Source: Clostridium_X cadaveris (GTDB lineage: Bacteria > Bacillota > Clostridia > Clostridiales > Clostridiaceae). Taken from it: a stretch of 64,000 nt of DNA. Each line of letters opens with the position of its first letter. Position 1 is the stretch's first letter. A model generated the notes under the pieces. It did no database searches, was not told the DNA's origin, and worked only from the letters and a program-made list of their open reading frames with translations. Shown piece by piece: positions 44,151 through 51,873 of the stretch. Both the position numbers and the translations under genes were made by a program. The stretch lies in assembly GCF_039521325.1 (NCBI RefSeq), contig NZ_BAAACD010000024.1; one strand, written 5' to 3'.

Positions 44151-44444
44151 TTATTTAAATATATGCCTTATAAATTCATAAGGACTATAAAACAATATTC
44201 TTGGTCCTGAAAATTTCATTACCTTTTTAATTTTTTCTTTCATATCTTTCCTATAGCAATGAATAGGACATTTGCTGCAAGAAGTTTTGTTTTCTCCAAA
44301 CTTGCAATATGTAAGCCTCTTCTGAGCATATTCTAAAAGTTCATTACATTCGCCACATAAATCTCCTTTAGTCCCATGATTTTTTCTGCAGTACAAATTT
44401 ATCATAAGTTCTATGGTCCTTTTTTCTTTTTCAATTCTATTCAT
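44151..44444 (-). CDS. YgbA-like (nitrous oxide-stimulated promoter family) Cys-rich protein
   Basis: 97 residues with conserved cysteines: LCGECNELLEYAQKRL near 29-44, TYCKFGENKTSCSKCPIHCY near 46-65, and the closing motif KFSGPRILFYSPYEFIRH. These match the family of E. coli YgbA, which is induced by nitric oxide stress and supports recovery from it. The seven cysteines suggest binding of iron or an Fe-S cluster. A perfect Fur 7-1-7 box overlaps its promoter, so expression is predicted to be iron-regulated. It is a single-gene unit. Confidence 0.85.
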   Translation of the reverse strand: MNRIEKEKRTIELMINLYCRKNHGTKGDLCGECNELLEYAQKRLTYCKFGENKTSCSKCPIHCYRKDMKEKIKKVMKFSGPRILFYSPYEFIRHIFK

Positions 44445-44502
44445 TACAATTCACCTTCCGACACATTTATTCTATCCTTGATTTTTGAAGCTTACTTAAA
44501 AT

Positions 44503-44531
44503 ATAATACTACAAATGATAATGATTATCAA
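44503..44531 (-). promoter_or_regulatory. Promoter of the YgbA-like gene overlapped by a Fur box
   Basis: Minus strand TTGATA (44526-44531), 17-base spacer and TATTAT (44503-44508). TGATAATGATTATCA (44516-44530) is a perfect 7-1-7 inverted repeat covering the -35 element and spacer, identical to the Bacillus Fur consensus. Confidence 0.85.
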
Positions 44532-44673
44532 TACATTTAAGAAAAAATGTATATAATTGCAAAAATCCTCATTATCATATAGTCTAATAATTTAAATTTC
44601 ATTTGAATCTTGTTTGCCGAAGTTTAAATTGGTAAAATAACACTATATAAAATTTTACTAAGGAGGATTTTTT

Positions 44674-45000
44674 ATGCCACAATTAAAATTTAGGGGAATA
44701 AAGGAAGATTCTATACTTACCTTAAGTACCCCTCTTGTTGACAGATTACAAGAAGTTTTAGCTTGTCCTAGGGATTATTTCACAATAGAAGTAATGAACT
44801 CAACTTTTGTAAGCCAAGGAAAGATTACAGATGGCTATCCATTAGTTGAAGTTGCTTGGTTTGATAGAGGTCAAGAAACTCAAGATAAAGTAGCAAAAAT
44901 AATTACAGAAGAGCTTAAAAATGTAGGTTATCCGCCTTCAGATATATTCTTTACGATACTTAAAGAATCTGCTTATTACGAGGACGGAAAACATTTTTAG
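44674..45000 (+). CDS. DUF1904 protein, tautomerase-like
   Basis: 108 residues of the DUF1904 family, related in fold to the 4-oxalocrotonate tautomerase superfamily. Proline directly follows the initiator methionine (MPQLKFRGI), the place of the catalytic Pro1 in tautomerases. The pattern WFDRGQETQDKVAKIITEEL near 69-88 resembles the second beta-alpha unit. No substrate is known. AAGGAGG precedes the ATG. It diverges from the YgbA-like gene, and the Fur box is about 145 bases upstream, so shared control is possible but less likely. Confidence 0.75.
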   Translation: MPQLKFRGIKEDSILTLSTPLVDRLQEVLACPRDYFTIEVMNSTFVSQGKITDGYPLVEVAWFDRGQETQDKVAKIITEELKNVGYPPSDIFFTILKESAYYEDGKHF

Positions 45001-45006
45001 ATAAGA

Positions 45007-45028
45007 GGGGATATTTTCCCCATTTTTT
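45007..45028 (+). terminator. Short terminator after the DUF1904 gene
   Basis: GGGGA/TCCCC hairpin followed by ATTTTTTAT. Confidence 0.6.
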
Positions 45029-45086
45029 ATTTATTAGCTTTTTTCCCAATGTAATAATATCTTTTGAGTCCATATTATTCATACCT

Positions 45087-45115
45087 TTGATTATATATCT
45101 ATATATCCGTAGAAT
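45087..45115 (+). promoter_or_regulatory. Promoter of the CAP-domain gene
   Basis: TTGATT (45087-45092), 17-base spacer, TAGAAT (45110-45115). Confidence 0.55.
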
Positions 45116-45169
45116 TACCATAGAAAAGAACATTTATTCTTGTTATACTATGACAAAAGGAGGGATAAG

Positions 45170-46012
45170 ATGAAGAAAAAAATACTTTCACTAATAATTT
45201 CATCAATTCTAGTAATAGGGGGAGGTACTGTTTCTATACTAAATAGAACTAAAAACAATATACCTTCAAAAATTTCCGAAGTAACTAAAACTGTAGAAGA
45301 GCCTAGTGAAGATGTTGTTGCTTCTTCTGATTCTCAAATTGCTACACAGGAATCTAATGAGCAGACTAAAAGCAATGAATCTGCTTCAGAAGTAAATACC
45401 GTCAACCATAATACAGCTTCAGAAAACTCTAAAGCTGCTAGCTCTAACTCTAATTCATCAAAGAGTAATGAAACTGCTAAAGCAAGTTCAAATAAAGGAC
45501 AAGCATCCGGAGGTGAAACTTCTTCTAGAAGTAATAAAAATACTTCAAAGTCAAGTAGTTCTGCTAATGGAATGCCAGCCATTCCTCAAAACCACAATGT
45601 TGAGTTTTTATCTCAAGTAGAAAATGAAATTCTAACTCTTTGCAATAACGAAAGAGCAAAGGCAGGACTTAAACCATTATCTATGGATGAGACTATGAGA
45701 AAGGCTGCAAGATATAAAGCTGAAGAAATGCTTCAATATGGATATTTTGATCATAACTCACCATATACAGGAAGTCCATTTCAGCTATTACAAAAATTTA
45801 ATGTTTCTTACAACACTGCAGGAGAAAACATTCAGTCCAGTACAGGTTTAGGAAAAGCTTCTGTAACTGCTCAGGATATAGTAAACAGATGGATGAATTC
45901 TGCTGGACATAGAGCAAATATACTAAATGCAAACTTTGGAAGAATGGGAATAGGCGTAGCCTTTTCTTCAGAGGGAAATCTAGCTTATGAATCTCAGCTA
46001 TTTGCAAACTAA
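45170..46012 (+). CDS. Secreted CAP-domain (SCP-like) protein
   Basis: 280 residues. A short N-terminal export signal (2-22) is followed by a low-complexity linker of about 110 residues made mainly of Ser, Asn, Lys, Thr and Glu. A C-terminal CAP domain follows (about 145-280) with GYFDHNSPY, TAGENIQSS and WMNSAGHRANILNANFGRMGIG. The layout is that of YkwD-like proteins of sporeformers. AAAGGAGG before ATG 45170 sets the start; an ATG at 45140 is ignored. The linker probably spans the wall. Function is unknown. Confidence 0.86.
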   Translation: MKKKILSLIISSILVIGGGTVSILNRTKNNIPSKISEVTKTVEEPSEDVVASSDSQIATQESNEQTKSNESASEVNTVNHNTASENSKAASSNSNSSKSNETAKASSNKGQASGGETSSRSNKNTSKSSSSANGMPAIPQNHNVEFLSQVENEILTLCNNERAKAGLKPLSMDETMRKAARYKAEEMLQYGYFDHNSPYTGSPFQLLQKFNVSYNTAGENIQSSTGLGKASVTAQDIVNRWMNSAGHRANILNANFGRMGIGVAFSSEGNLAYESQLFAN

Positions 46013-46043
46013 TTAAAAATTTAAATTTACTTGTATAAATTAA

Positions 46044-46073
46044 AGCAAGAGGACCTTTATTAATCCTCTTGCT
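46044..46073. terminator. Terminator between the CAP and SPL-like genes
   Basis: AGCAAGAGGA (46044-46053) pairs with TCCTCTTGCT (46064-46073); ATTTATT follows. Confidence 0.75.
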
Positions 46074-46089
46074 ATTTATTGTTGATTCG

Positions 46090-46983
46090 CTAAAACCATC
46101 TAATCTGCTTATTCTCATAGGGGCTCTTATAGCCATTTATTATATCCTTCATCTTATACAAAATACCGTTGAGTTCACATTCCTCTACAAACACTTTCCA
46201 CAGAATTTTAGAATTCAACGAAGCACATTCATATTTATTATGATAAGTTTCTATATATTTTTTCACAAGATTCTCTCCAGTAAAATTCTTGCAAAGCTTC
46301 TCATAATAATAGTCTCTTTGATTTTGCCTTAATGTAACACCTATTCCATAAGCATAAATAAATTTTGCTCCACACCTTGATGCTTCCCTTACAATATTTC
46401 TTATGTTTTCTATGCTGTCGTTTATAAAAGGAAGTACAGGCATTAAAAGTATACCCGTATATATTCCATTAGATGAGAGCTCTTTTATAGCTTTAAAGCG
46501 TTCTGATGATACCGCTACATTAGGCTCTATTTTTCTGCATAATTCATCATCAAAGGTTGTTATTGTTATTTTTACAAGTACAGGAGAATGAGATTTTATT
46601 TCTTTAAGTATATCTATATCCCTTGTAATAAGTGAGCTTTTAGTTGCAATTGCTACGCCAAAATTATTAATGTTTATTTCCTGTAAGGCATTTCTAGTAA
46701 GCATTAATTCTTTTTCAAATGGATTATATGGGTCACTCATAGCGCCTGTGCCTACAATACCCTTTTTCTTTTTACCTCTAAGTTCTTTATGAATTATATT
46801 AACTGCATTTTTCTTTGCTCTCACCTTGTCAAAATTTTCTATTTGATAGCATTCACTTCTAGAATCACAATAAATACAACCATGGCAGCAGCCTTTATAT
46901 ATATTCATATTGTAGTTAATTCCAAACCAAGGGTTTTTCTCTATATATTGTGATACTATAGTTTTTGCAGTTATATAATCCAT
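46090..46983 (-). CDS. Spore photoproduct lyase-like radical SAM protein
   Basis: 297 residues of the SPL_Rv2578c group of radical SAM proteins. The CX3CX2C cluster motif is KGCCHGCIYCDSRSECY (Cys33-36-39 region; an extra Cys precedes). GAMSDPYNPFEKELMLTRNAL is near 85-105 and KITITTFDDELCRKIEPN near 138-155. True spore photoproduct lyases are longer (about 340) and differ around the last cysteine. The substrate is unknown. It lies 9 bases behind the zinc-ribbon gene in a three-gene unit headed by the WYL regulator. Confidence 0.82.
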   Translation of the reverse strand: MDYITAKTIVSQYIEKNPWFGINYNMNIYKGCCHGCIYCDSRSECYQIENFDKVRAKKNAVNIIHKELRGKKKKGIVGTGAMSDPYNPFEKELMLTRNALQEININNFGVAIATKSSLITRDIDILKEIKSHSPVLVKITITTFDDELCRKIEPNVAVSSERFKAIKELSSNGIYTGILLMPVLPFINDSIENIRNIVREASRCGAKFIYAYGIGVTLRQNQRDYYYEKLCKNFTGENLVKKYIETYHNKYECASLNSKILWKVFVEECELNGILYKMKDIINGYKSPYENKQIRWF

Positions 46984-46992
46984 TACCCACTC

Positions 46993-47256
46993 CTATTTAT
47001 TTCTCCATCTTTTTAAACATGGAAAAAATTTTCTCATATTATCCTTAGCTTCTTCTTCTGTCATATTTGGATTAGACTTTACCATAAAAGGTGCACAAAA
47101 AGCAATCATTTCTTCCATAGTCATATCACCTTTAAAGTCACCTTGTTCAAAACAATAAATGCAATATTCTTCATTTCTGCTGCCATCCTTATTAGTTCCA
47201 AGTTCCTTCTCATCAATCAATGGCATACCACAACTTTGACAATATTTTCTTTCCAT
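46993..47256 (-). CDS. Small zinc-ribbon protein
   Basis: 87 residues. CQSCGMPL (6-13) and CIYC (near 32-35) form a four-cysteine zinc ribbon of the zf-ribbon_2 type, followed by a helical tail with MTEEEAKDNMRKFFPCLKRW. AGGAGTGT precedes the ATG. It lies between the WYL regulator and the SPL-like gene, all in one direction, so it is probably part of their transcript. Confidence 0.82.
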   Translation of the reverse strand: MERKYCQSCGMPLIDEKELGTNKDGSRNEEYCIYCFEQGDFKGDMTMEEMIAFCAPFMVKSNPNMTEEEAKDNMRKFFPCLKRWRNK

Positions 47257-47325
47257 AAAACATACACTCCTTTAATATCTTTTGAGTATATATTACGTTA
47301 TATAATATGACACCAGTATGTCATA

Positions 47326-48234
47326 TTATATATATTTTTTTAAGGTATTCATTAAAATATATTTTATCTCATCTTTTACAAAGTCCGGCTCCAACACTTC
47401 AACATCTTGTCCATAAGACAATATATGTGAATATATCCACTGACCGTAAGGAAATTGAACTGTAACTAAATATTTTCCTGTATCTTCTCGTGTTATTTCG
47501 TTTTCCTCATAATAATCCATAAGCCTAAAAAGCATATTTGAATTAAACCTTAATTTTAAAGTTACTATATCAAACTCAGCATTATTCTCTTCTTTTAAAA
47601 AAAGATTTTTTATCTCATCTCTTTTAAACTTATCACATATTCTTTCAACGTCTCTCATCCGTGAAATTTTAAATATCCTAGGGCTATGTTTTTCTAGGCA
47701 ATAAGCCGAAAGATAGAAACTCTGACTTTTGAAAATTATCTTAAAAGGCTTAACCTTACGGTAGGTTAGTTGATTTTGTGAGTTTACATATTCAAAAGTC
47801 AGCATGCTTTCATTTAAAATTGCATCTTTTACAATATTAAATCTATCATCTATTTTTCCGCTACTACCCCAAGGACTTAAATCTACGTCAATCCAATCAA
47901 TAAAGTTCTTTTGATTGAATACGCCCTCTATCTTTTCTAAAGTTTTCTCCATTTTAAAATCCTTGGTTGAATTCAAAGTTTTTAAAGCTATTAAAATGCT
48001 CTCCTTTTCCTCATCGTCAAAGATATTTTTATCCAAAGTATATTCTTCTAAAAGAAGAATACCTCCTCCTTTTCCTTTATTCATATAAACAGGAATACCA
48101 GCAGAAGAAAGATCTTCTATATCTCTATAAATTGTTCTAGTTGATACATTGAATCTTTCTGACAACTGTTTTGCTGTAATTTTTTCTTTTTTTAAAAGTA
48201 TTATTATAATTTCTACTAATCTATTAACTTTCAT
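47326..48234 (-). CDS. YafY-like WYL-domain transcriptional regulator
   Basis: 302 residues. The N-terminal HTH_11 winged helix is KITAKQLSERFNVSTRTIYRDIEDLSSAGIPVY near 17-49, and the middle WYL domain lies near 140-220 (YVNSQNQLTYRKVKPFKIIFKSQSFYLSAYC). The C-terminal WCX domain ends near 300. WYL regulators sense nucleic acid or small ligands. It is the first gene of a unit with the zinc-ribbon and SPL-like genes, and diverges from a MATE exporter, which may be a target. Confidence 0.9.
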   Translation of the reverse strand: MKVNRLVEIIIILLKKEKITAKQLSERFNVSTRTIYRDIEDLSSAGIPVYMNKGKGGGILLLEEYTLDKNIFDDEEKESILIALKTLNSTKDFKMEKTLEKIEGVFNQKNFIDWIDVDLSPWGSSGKIDDRFNIVKDAILNESMLTFEYVNSQNQLTYRKVKPFKIIFKSQSFYLSAYCLEKHSPRIFKISRMRDVERICDKFKRDEIKNLFLKEENNAEFDIVTLKLRFNSNMLFRLMDYYEENEITREDTGKYLVTVQFPYGQWIYSHILSYGQDVEVLEPDFVKDEIKYILMNTLKKYI

Positions 48235-48373
48235 AAAGCTATCACCACTCTCATTATACCTTGATAATTATATATTACTACTCTATATGCATATCTTAAA
48301 ACTAGCTATATCATAAGATCCTCTTCATTTATTCCTTAAAATCTTATGCTATAATATTTATTGAGGTGAAATT

Positions 48374-49714
48374 ATGACAAAGAACGTTTATGAAAGCTAT
48401 TCAGATAATAGGCTTATTTTTTTATTTGCAATTCCATCTATAATCTCTTTATTTTTAGAATCTCTTACTTCAATAATAGATACCGCCTTTGCTGGACATA
48501 TTCCATTAGTTAGCACAGAGTCTCTTACTGCTATAGGATTATTATCTCCAGTTATATCAATACTTATTGCTGCACAGCTTTTATTTGGAGTATCTACGGG
48601 AATTTTTATATCCAGATATTTAGGTAAAGATGATAAAAAAAAGGTCAACGATACCTTTCAAGTAGGGTTTTATACAAATCTCATATTTGCCTCATCTATA
48701 TCACTTTTACTTTTTATATTCATGAATCCACTTCTACAAATTTTAGGTGCTGAAGGTGAGGTTTATATTTTAGCCAAAAAATATTTTTCTATAGCTCTTT
48801 TAAGTAATGTTTTTAGTTCTGTGGGATATAATCTTGTAAATATATTAAGAGCCTTTGGTTATCCAAAATTAGAAGTTACAATAGCATCCTTTTCTACTGT
48901 TCTAAATGTGATATTTAATTTCATATTTACCTTCAAAATGGATATGGGACTTACGGGTATAGCTTTAGGTACCTTGATAAGTGAGGTTTTTTATACTTTT
49001 TCTGGAGCATATTTCTTATATAAACATAGATTATGGTTCTCTCATAATAAATTATCTAAGAATTTTATATATAATATAATTACGAAGATGACTAAGGTAG
49101 GTTTCGTTCAATTCGGTGTTCAATGCCTTACAAGTTTATCAGGACTTGTTATAAATAATAGGCTTCTATATTTTGGTGGAGCAATAGGAGTAAGTGCCTG
49201 GGCTGTGGTTCAAAAAATACACAGTGCAGCTTTAATGCCTATAGTCGGTATTACTCAAGGTCTTATGTCAATTCTTTCTTACTTTAAGGGAAATAATAAT
49301 AAGAGCAGAGCACATTCTGTCACCAAAAAATCTATACTTTACTCTTTAGGTTATGGAATTATTGTTACTGTAATAATATTCTTATTTGGAGATTATGTAG
49401 TGTTGATATTCAGTGACAGCATGGAAATAATAACAGCCTCATCAATGGTTTTAAAAATTTGTTTTTCTCTTTTCTTTATGCTTGGAATAGTATACACTCT
49501 TATCTCATTATTTCAGGTCACTGATAAGGAAAAATATGCAATGACTTTAGGCTTTGTTAGGCAGCTTATAGCTTTGGTGCCTTTAAGTATTATACTTCCC
49601 ATGATCTTTAGTAAAAGCCCTGTGAATGCAATATTTTTTTCTTTGCCATTAAGTGATCTTTTAACTCTCATATTGGGTATATATCTTTATAAGTCAATTA
49701 AAGCCATTGTTTAA
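48374..49714 (+). CDS. MATE family multidrug/Na+ efflux protein
   Basis: 446 residues with about 12 hydrophobic helices. It exports cationic drugs or metabolites in exchange for Na+ or H+. IPSIISLFLESLTSIIDTAF opens helix 1 and DTAFAGHIP is a family mark; PKLEVTIASFSTVLNVIFNF starts the second bundle. GAGGTG precedes the ATG. It diverges from the WYL regulator. A hairpin AAAGCCA..TGTTTA at its 3' end lacks a clear T run. Confidence 0.9.
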   Translation: MTKNVYESYSDNRLIFLFAIPSIISLFLESLTSIIDTAFAGHIPLVSTESLTAIGLLSPVISILIAAQLLFGVSTGIFISRYLGKDDKKKVNDTFQVGFYTNLIFASSISLLLFIFMNPLLQILGAEGEVYILAKKYFSIALLSNVFSSVGYNLVNILRAFGYPKLEVTIASFSTVLNVIFNFIFTFKMDMGLTGIALGTLISEVFYTFSGAYFLYKHRLWFSHNKLSKNFIYNIITKMTKVGFVQFGVQCLTSLSGLVINNRLLYFGGAIGVSAWAVVQKIHSAALMPIVGITQGLMSILSYFKGNNNKSRAHSVTKKSILYSLGYGIIVTVIIFLFGDYVVLIFSDSMEIITASSMVLKICFSLFFMLGIVYTLISLFQVTDKEKYAMTLGFVRQLIALVPLSIILPMIFSKSPVNAIFFSLPLSDLLTLILGIYLYKSIKAIV

Positions 49715-49736
49715 AAAATAAACAGTGGCTTTAGGC

Positions 49737-50387
49737 TTAACCTCTTATTTGCTTTAGTCTTTCTTCTACTTGGCTTATAACTAAATGCTTGTCTTCCTCA
49801 TTTTCAATTATATCAACCTTGTCCATGTCAATTATTAAAACTTGAGAAGCCTTATAATGATTATTAACCCATTCATCATATCCTTCCCATAGGACTCTGT
49901 AATAATCTACAAGCTCTGCATCAAGTTCATAACTTCTTCCTCTTTTTCTTATTCTGTCTAGAACTGTCTCAAAGCTTCCCTTTAAATAAACCATAAGGTC
50001 TGGTGACTTTTTAGGAAGTTCCTTTAGTTCCTCCATCATGTTGTCAGCTAAATTTTCATAAACCTGCATTTCTAATTCAGTTATTCTTCCTAGTTCCATA
50101 TTTTTCCTTGCAAAATACCAATCTTCATATATGCTTCTATCTAGCACATTATTATCTTGTACTAAGGCCTTTTTTATACTCTTAAATCTAGTGTCTAAGA
50201 AATATAGCTGCAATAAAAATGGGTATCGCTTCTTTTCTATTTCCTCTGGAGATGCTGTGTAAAATAAAGGTAATATTGGATTCTCCTCAACACTTTCATA
50301 AAATACATCACTTCCAAAATGCTTTCCTAACATTTCCGCCACAGAACTTTTTCCAAGTCCTATCATTCCACCTACTACGATCACCAT
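49737..50387 (-). CDS. Deoxynucleoside kinase
   Basis: 216 residues of the deoxyadenosine/deoxyguanosine kinase family. The P-loop GGMIGLGKSSVAEML is near 6-20, DRSIYEDWYF near 80 holds the DRS motif, and the lid RKRGRSYE is near 151-158. It phosphorylates deoxynucleosides in salvage; the base preference is not clear from the sequence. An upstream GTG/ATG at 50417 is possible, but GTGGAAGGAACGG before ATG 50387 suits the shorter start. It diverges from the ECF gene. Confidence 0.88.
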   Translation of the reverse strand: MVIVVGGMIGLGKSSVAEMLGKHFGSDVFYESVEENPILPLFYTASPEEIEKKRYPFLLQLYFLDTRFKSIKKALVQDNNVLDRSIYEDWYFARKNMELGRITELEMQVYENLADNMMEELKELPKKSPDLMVYLKGSFETVLDRIRKRGRSYELDAELVDYYRVLWEGYDEWVNNHYKASQVLIIDMDKVDIIENEEDKHLVISQVEERLKQIRG

Positions 50388-50547
50388 CTTCACCGTTCCT
50401 TCCACAACTATTATCATAATTGTATATAGCTATTTACCAAATTCAGTATGATAATATAATTAATTTTCTCTCAAATATGTTTTCAAATAAATCGCTATTA
50501 TAGAATACTAAAATATTTATCATTAATCAATATTAAATAAAATCAAG

Positions 50548-50576
50548 TTTACATTTATTTTATTTAATGATATAAT
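50548..50576 (+). promoter_or_regulatory. Promoter of the ECF S-component gene
   Basis: TTTACA (50548-50553), 17-base spacer and TATAAT (50571-50576). Transcription would begin near 50583. Confidence 0.75.
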
Positions 50577-50582
50577 TATATA

Positions 50583-50704
50583 TAAGAATTACGAAAATTC
50601 TTACAGGTTTTAATTTTATAAACCTCTTAGCACACATTATTAAAATATATTTTGATTTTATGTTTACCACGAAGGTAGAGTTTTTTTCTCTACCTTCTTT
50701 TTTT
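50583..50704 (+). promoter_or_regulatory. Attenuator-like leader of the ECF S-component gene
   Basis: A leader of about 145 bases contains two hairpins, AAGAATT/AATTCTT (50584-50602) and AGGTTT/AAACCT (50605-50625). A strong intrinsic terminator follows, GAAGGTAGAG/CTCTACCTTC with seven T (50671-50704). The ribosome site and ATG come only after this terminator, so a regulated readthrough is required. No known riboswitch consensus (THF, preQ1, TPP, FMN) is recognised. Confidence 0.6.
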
Positions 50705-50728
50705 ATTTTAAATTAAGGGGGAATAACA

Positions 50729-51253
50729 ATGAAATCATCAACTAATACTTTAGTAAAAGCGGGGCTCTTTTTAGCTTTAGGAATCATAATAACTTATATA
50801 TTTCACGCTACAGGAATACCTGGAACCATATTTCTTCCAATGCATATACCAGTGCTTTTATGCGGTTTTATACTAGGAAGCAGATATGGACTAATAATAG
50901 GTGTATTAACTCCTCTTTTAAATTCACTTTTTACAGGAATGCCTCCACTATACCCTGTGGCTATATCTATGGCTTTAGAACTTGGAGCCTATGGTTTCTT
51001 CGCAGGATTTTTATATAAAGAAAAAAATAAAAACATATATGTATCTTTAATTAGTTCTATGATTTTAGGAAGAGTGATAGCTGGTATAGCAAACTTTTTG
51101 CTTCTCACTGCAAAAGGCGGTTCCTTTGTGCTAGCTGGATTTTTAACTTCAGCTTTTGTAACAGCATTTTGGGGAATAGTTATACAACTTATTCTAATAC
51201 CATTTTTAGTTAAAACTTTAGAAAAAGTTAGCTCCAAAGAATTATCACGTTGA
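50729..51253 (+). CDS. ECF transporter substrate-binding (S) component, vitamin-type
   Basis: 174 residues with five to six membrane helices. The motif GTIFLPMHIPVLLCGFILGSRYG near 30-52 and FLLLTAKGGSF are typical of ECF S components that carry vitamins or precursors; pantothenate- and related transporters have the same opening. Genes for the shared EcfAAT module are not in the window. AAGGGGG precedes the ATG. The transported ligand cannot be decided by sequence alone. It is preceded by the attenuator-like leader. Confidence 0.82.
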   Translation: MKSSTNTLVKAGLFLALGIIITYIFHATGIPGTIFLPMHIPVLLCGFILGSRYGLIIGVLTPLLNSLFTGMPPLYPVAISMALELGAYGFFAGFLYKEKNKNIYVSLISSMILGRVIAGIANFLLLTAKGGSFVLAGFLTSAFVTAFWGIVIQLILIPFLVKTLEKVSSKELSR

Positions 51254-51257
51254 ATTT

Positions 51258-51293
51258 AAAAAGGTCAATGACGTCAGAGGTCATTGACCTTTT
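51258..51293. terminator. Bidirectional terminator
   Basis: AAAGGTCAATGAC/GTCATTGACCTTT stem with T and A runs, between the convergent ECF and DUF3842 genes. Confidence 0.9.
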
Positions 51294-51294
51294 A

Positions 51295-51714
51295 CTATAA
51301 GTTTTTACTTATGTTTTCTATAATTTCATTTATCATATCTTTTATATCCATATTAACTGTGCCAGGAATATATATTCCGTGAACCTTTAAAGGAAGAATA
51401 TATTTCAAACAGTCTAGCTTAAATACTTCTCTAGCTATATCAGCTGTTACTTCCCCATTTATACCGCCACTACATATAACTCCAATAGGGCCTATTACAG
51501 CCCATATATTTTCTTTATTTAAGAAATCACATATATTATTAGACCCAACTATAGATTTTTCTGCCCCTGCTTTAACCATATTAGATGCTGCTACACCATT
51601 AGTTCCAAGGGCTACAACTCTTACTTCTTTACAATTACATTCCTTTTTAATTTTTTTTATTATAGTTTGTCCAATTCCAGCTCCTTGAGCATCTATGATG
51701 GCTATTGTTCTCAT
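51295..51714 (-). CDS. DUF3842 family protein
   Basis: 139 residues of the clostridial DUF3842 family. It opens with a Rossmann-like strand-loop IAIIDAQGAGIGQTII (4-19), followed by VVALGTNGVAASNMVKAGA near 33-51 and GPIGVICSGGINGEVT near 76-91. The alternating pattern suggests a small alpha/beta domain, possibly binding a nucleotide or sugar phosphate. No function is known. It stands alone and converges with the ECF gene. Confidence 0.72.
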   Translation of the reverse strand: MRTIAIIDAQGAGIGQTIIKKIKKECNCKEVRVVALGTNGVAASNMVKAGAEKSIVGSNNICDFLNKENIWAVIGPIGVICSGGINGEVTADIAREVFKLDCLKYILPLKVHGIYIPGTVNMDIKDMINEIIENISKNL

Positions 51715-51873
51715 ATATCTTTTCCTTTCATAACAGCTGTTATCTCAGTATCTATAATTTAAAAATTTACATATATTCCTATTATATCACCTATCCATAC
51801 TTATATAAAATCACTATAATTCCCAAATCAAAAATCACCCCAGAAAATTCCAGGGCAATCCTAAATTACTTTA

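Noticed and set aside
49700..49732. Hairpin at the end of the MATE gene as a terminator
   Set aside because: Stem AAAGCCATTGTTTA/TAAACAGTGGCTTT is good, but no T run follows in either direction.
50583..50670. Match of the ECF leader to preQ1-I or tetrahydrofolate riboswitches
   Set aside because: TTAGCACAC resembles part of a preQ1 loop, but the stem order does not fit, and no THF core is present.
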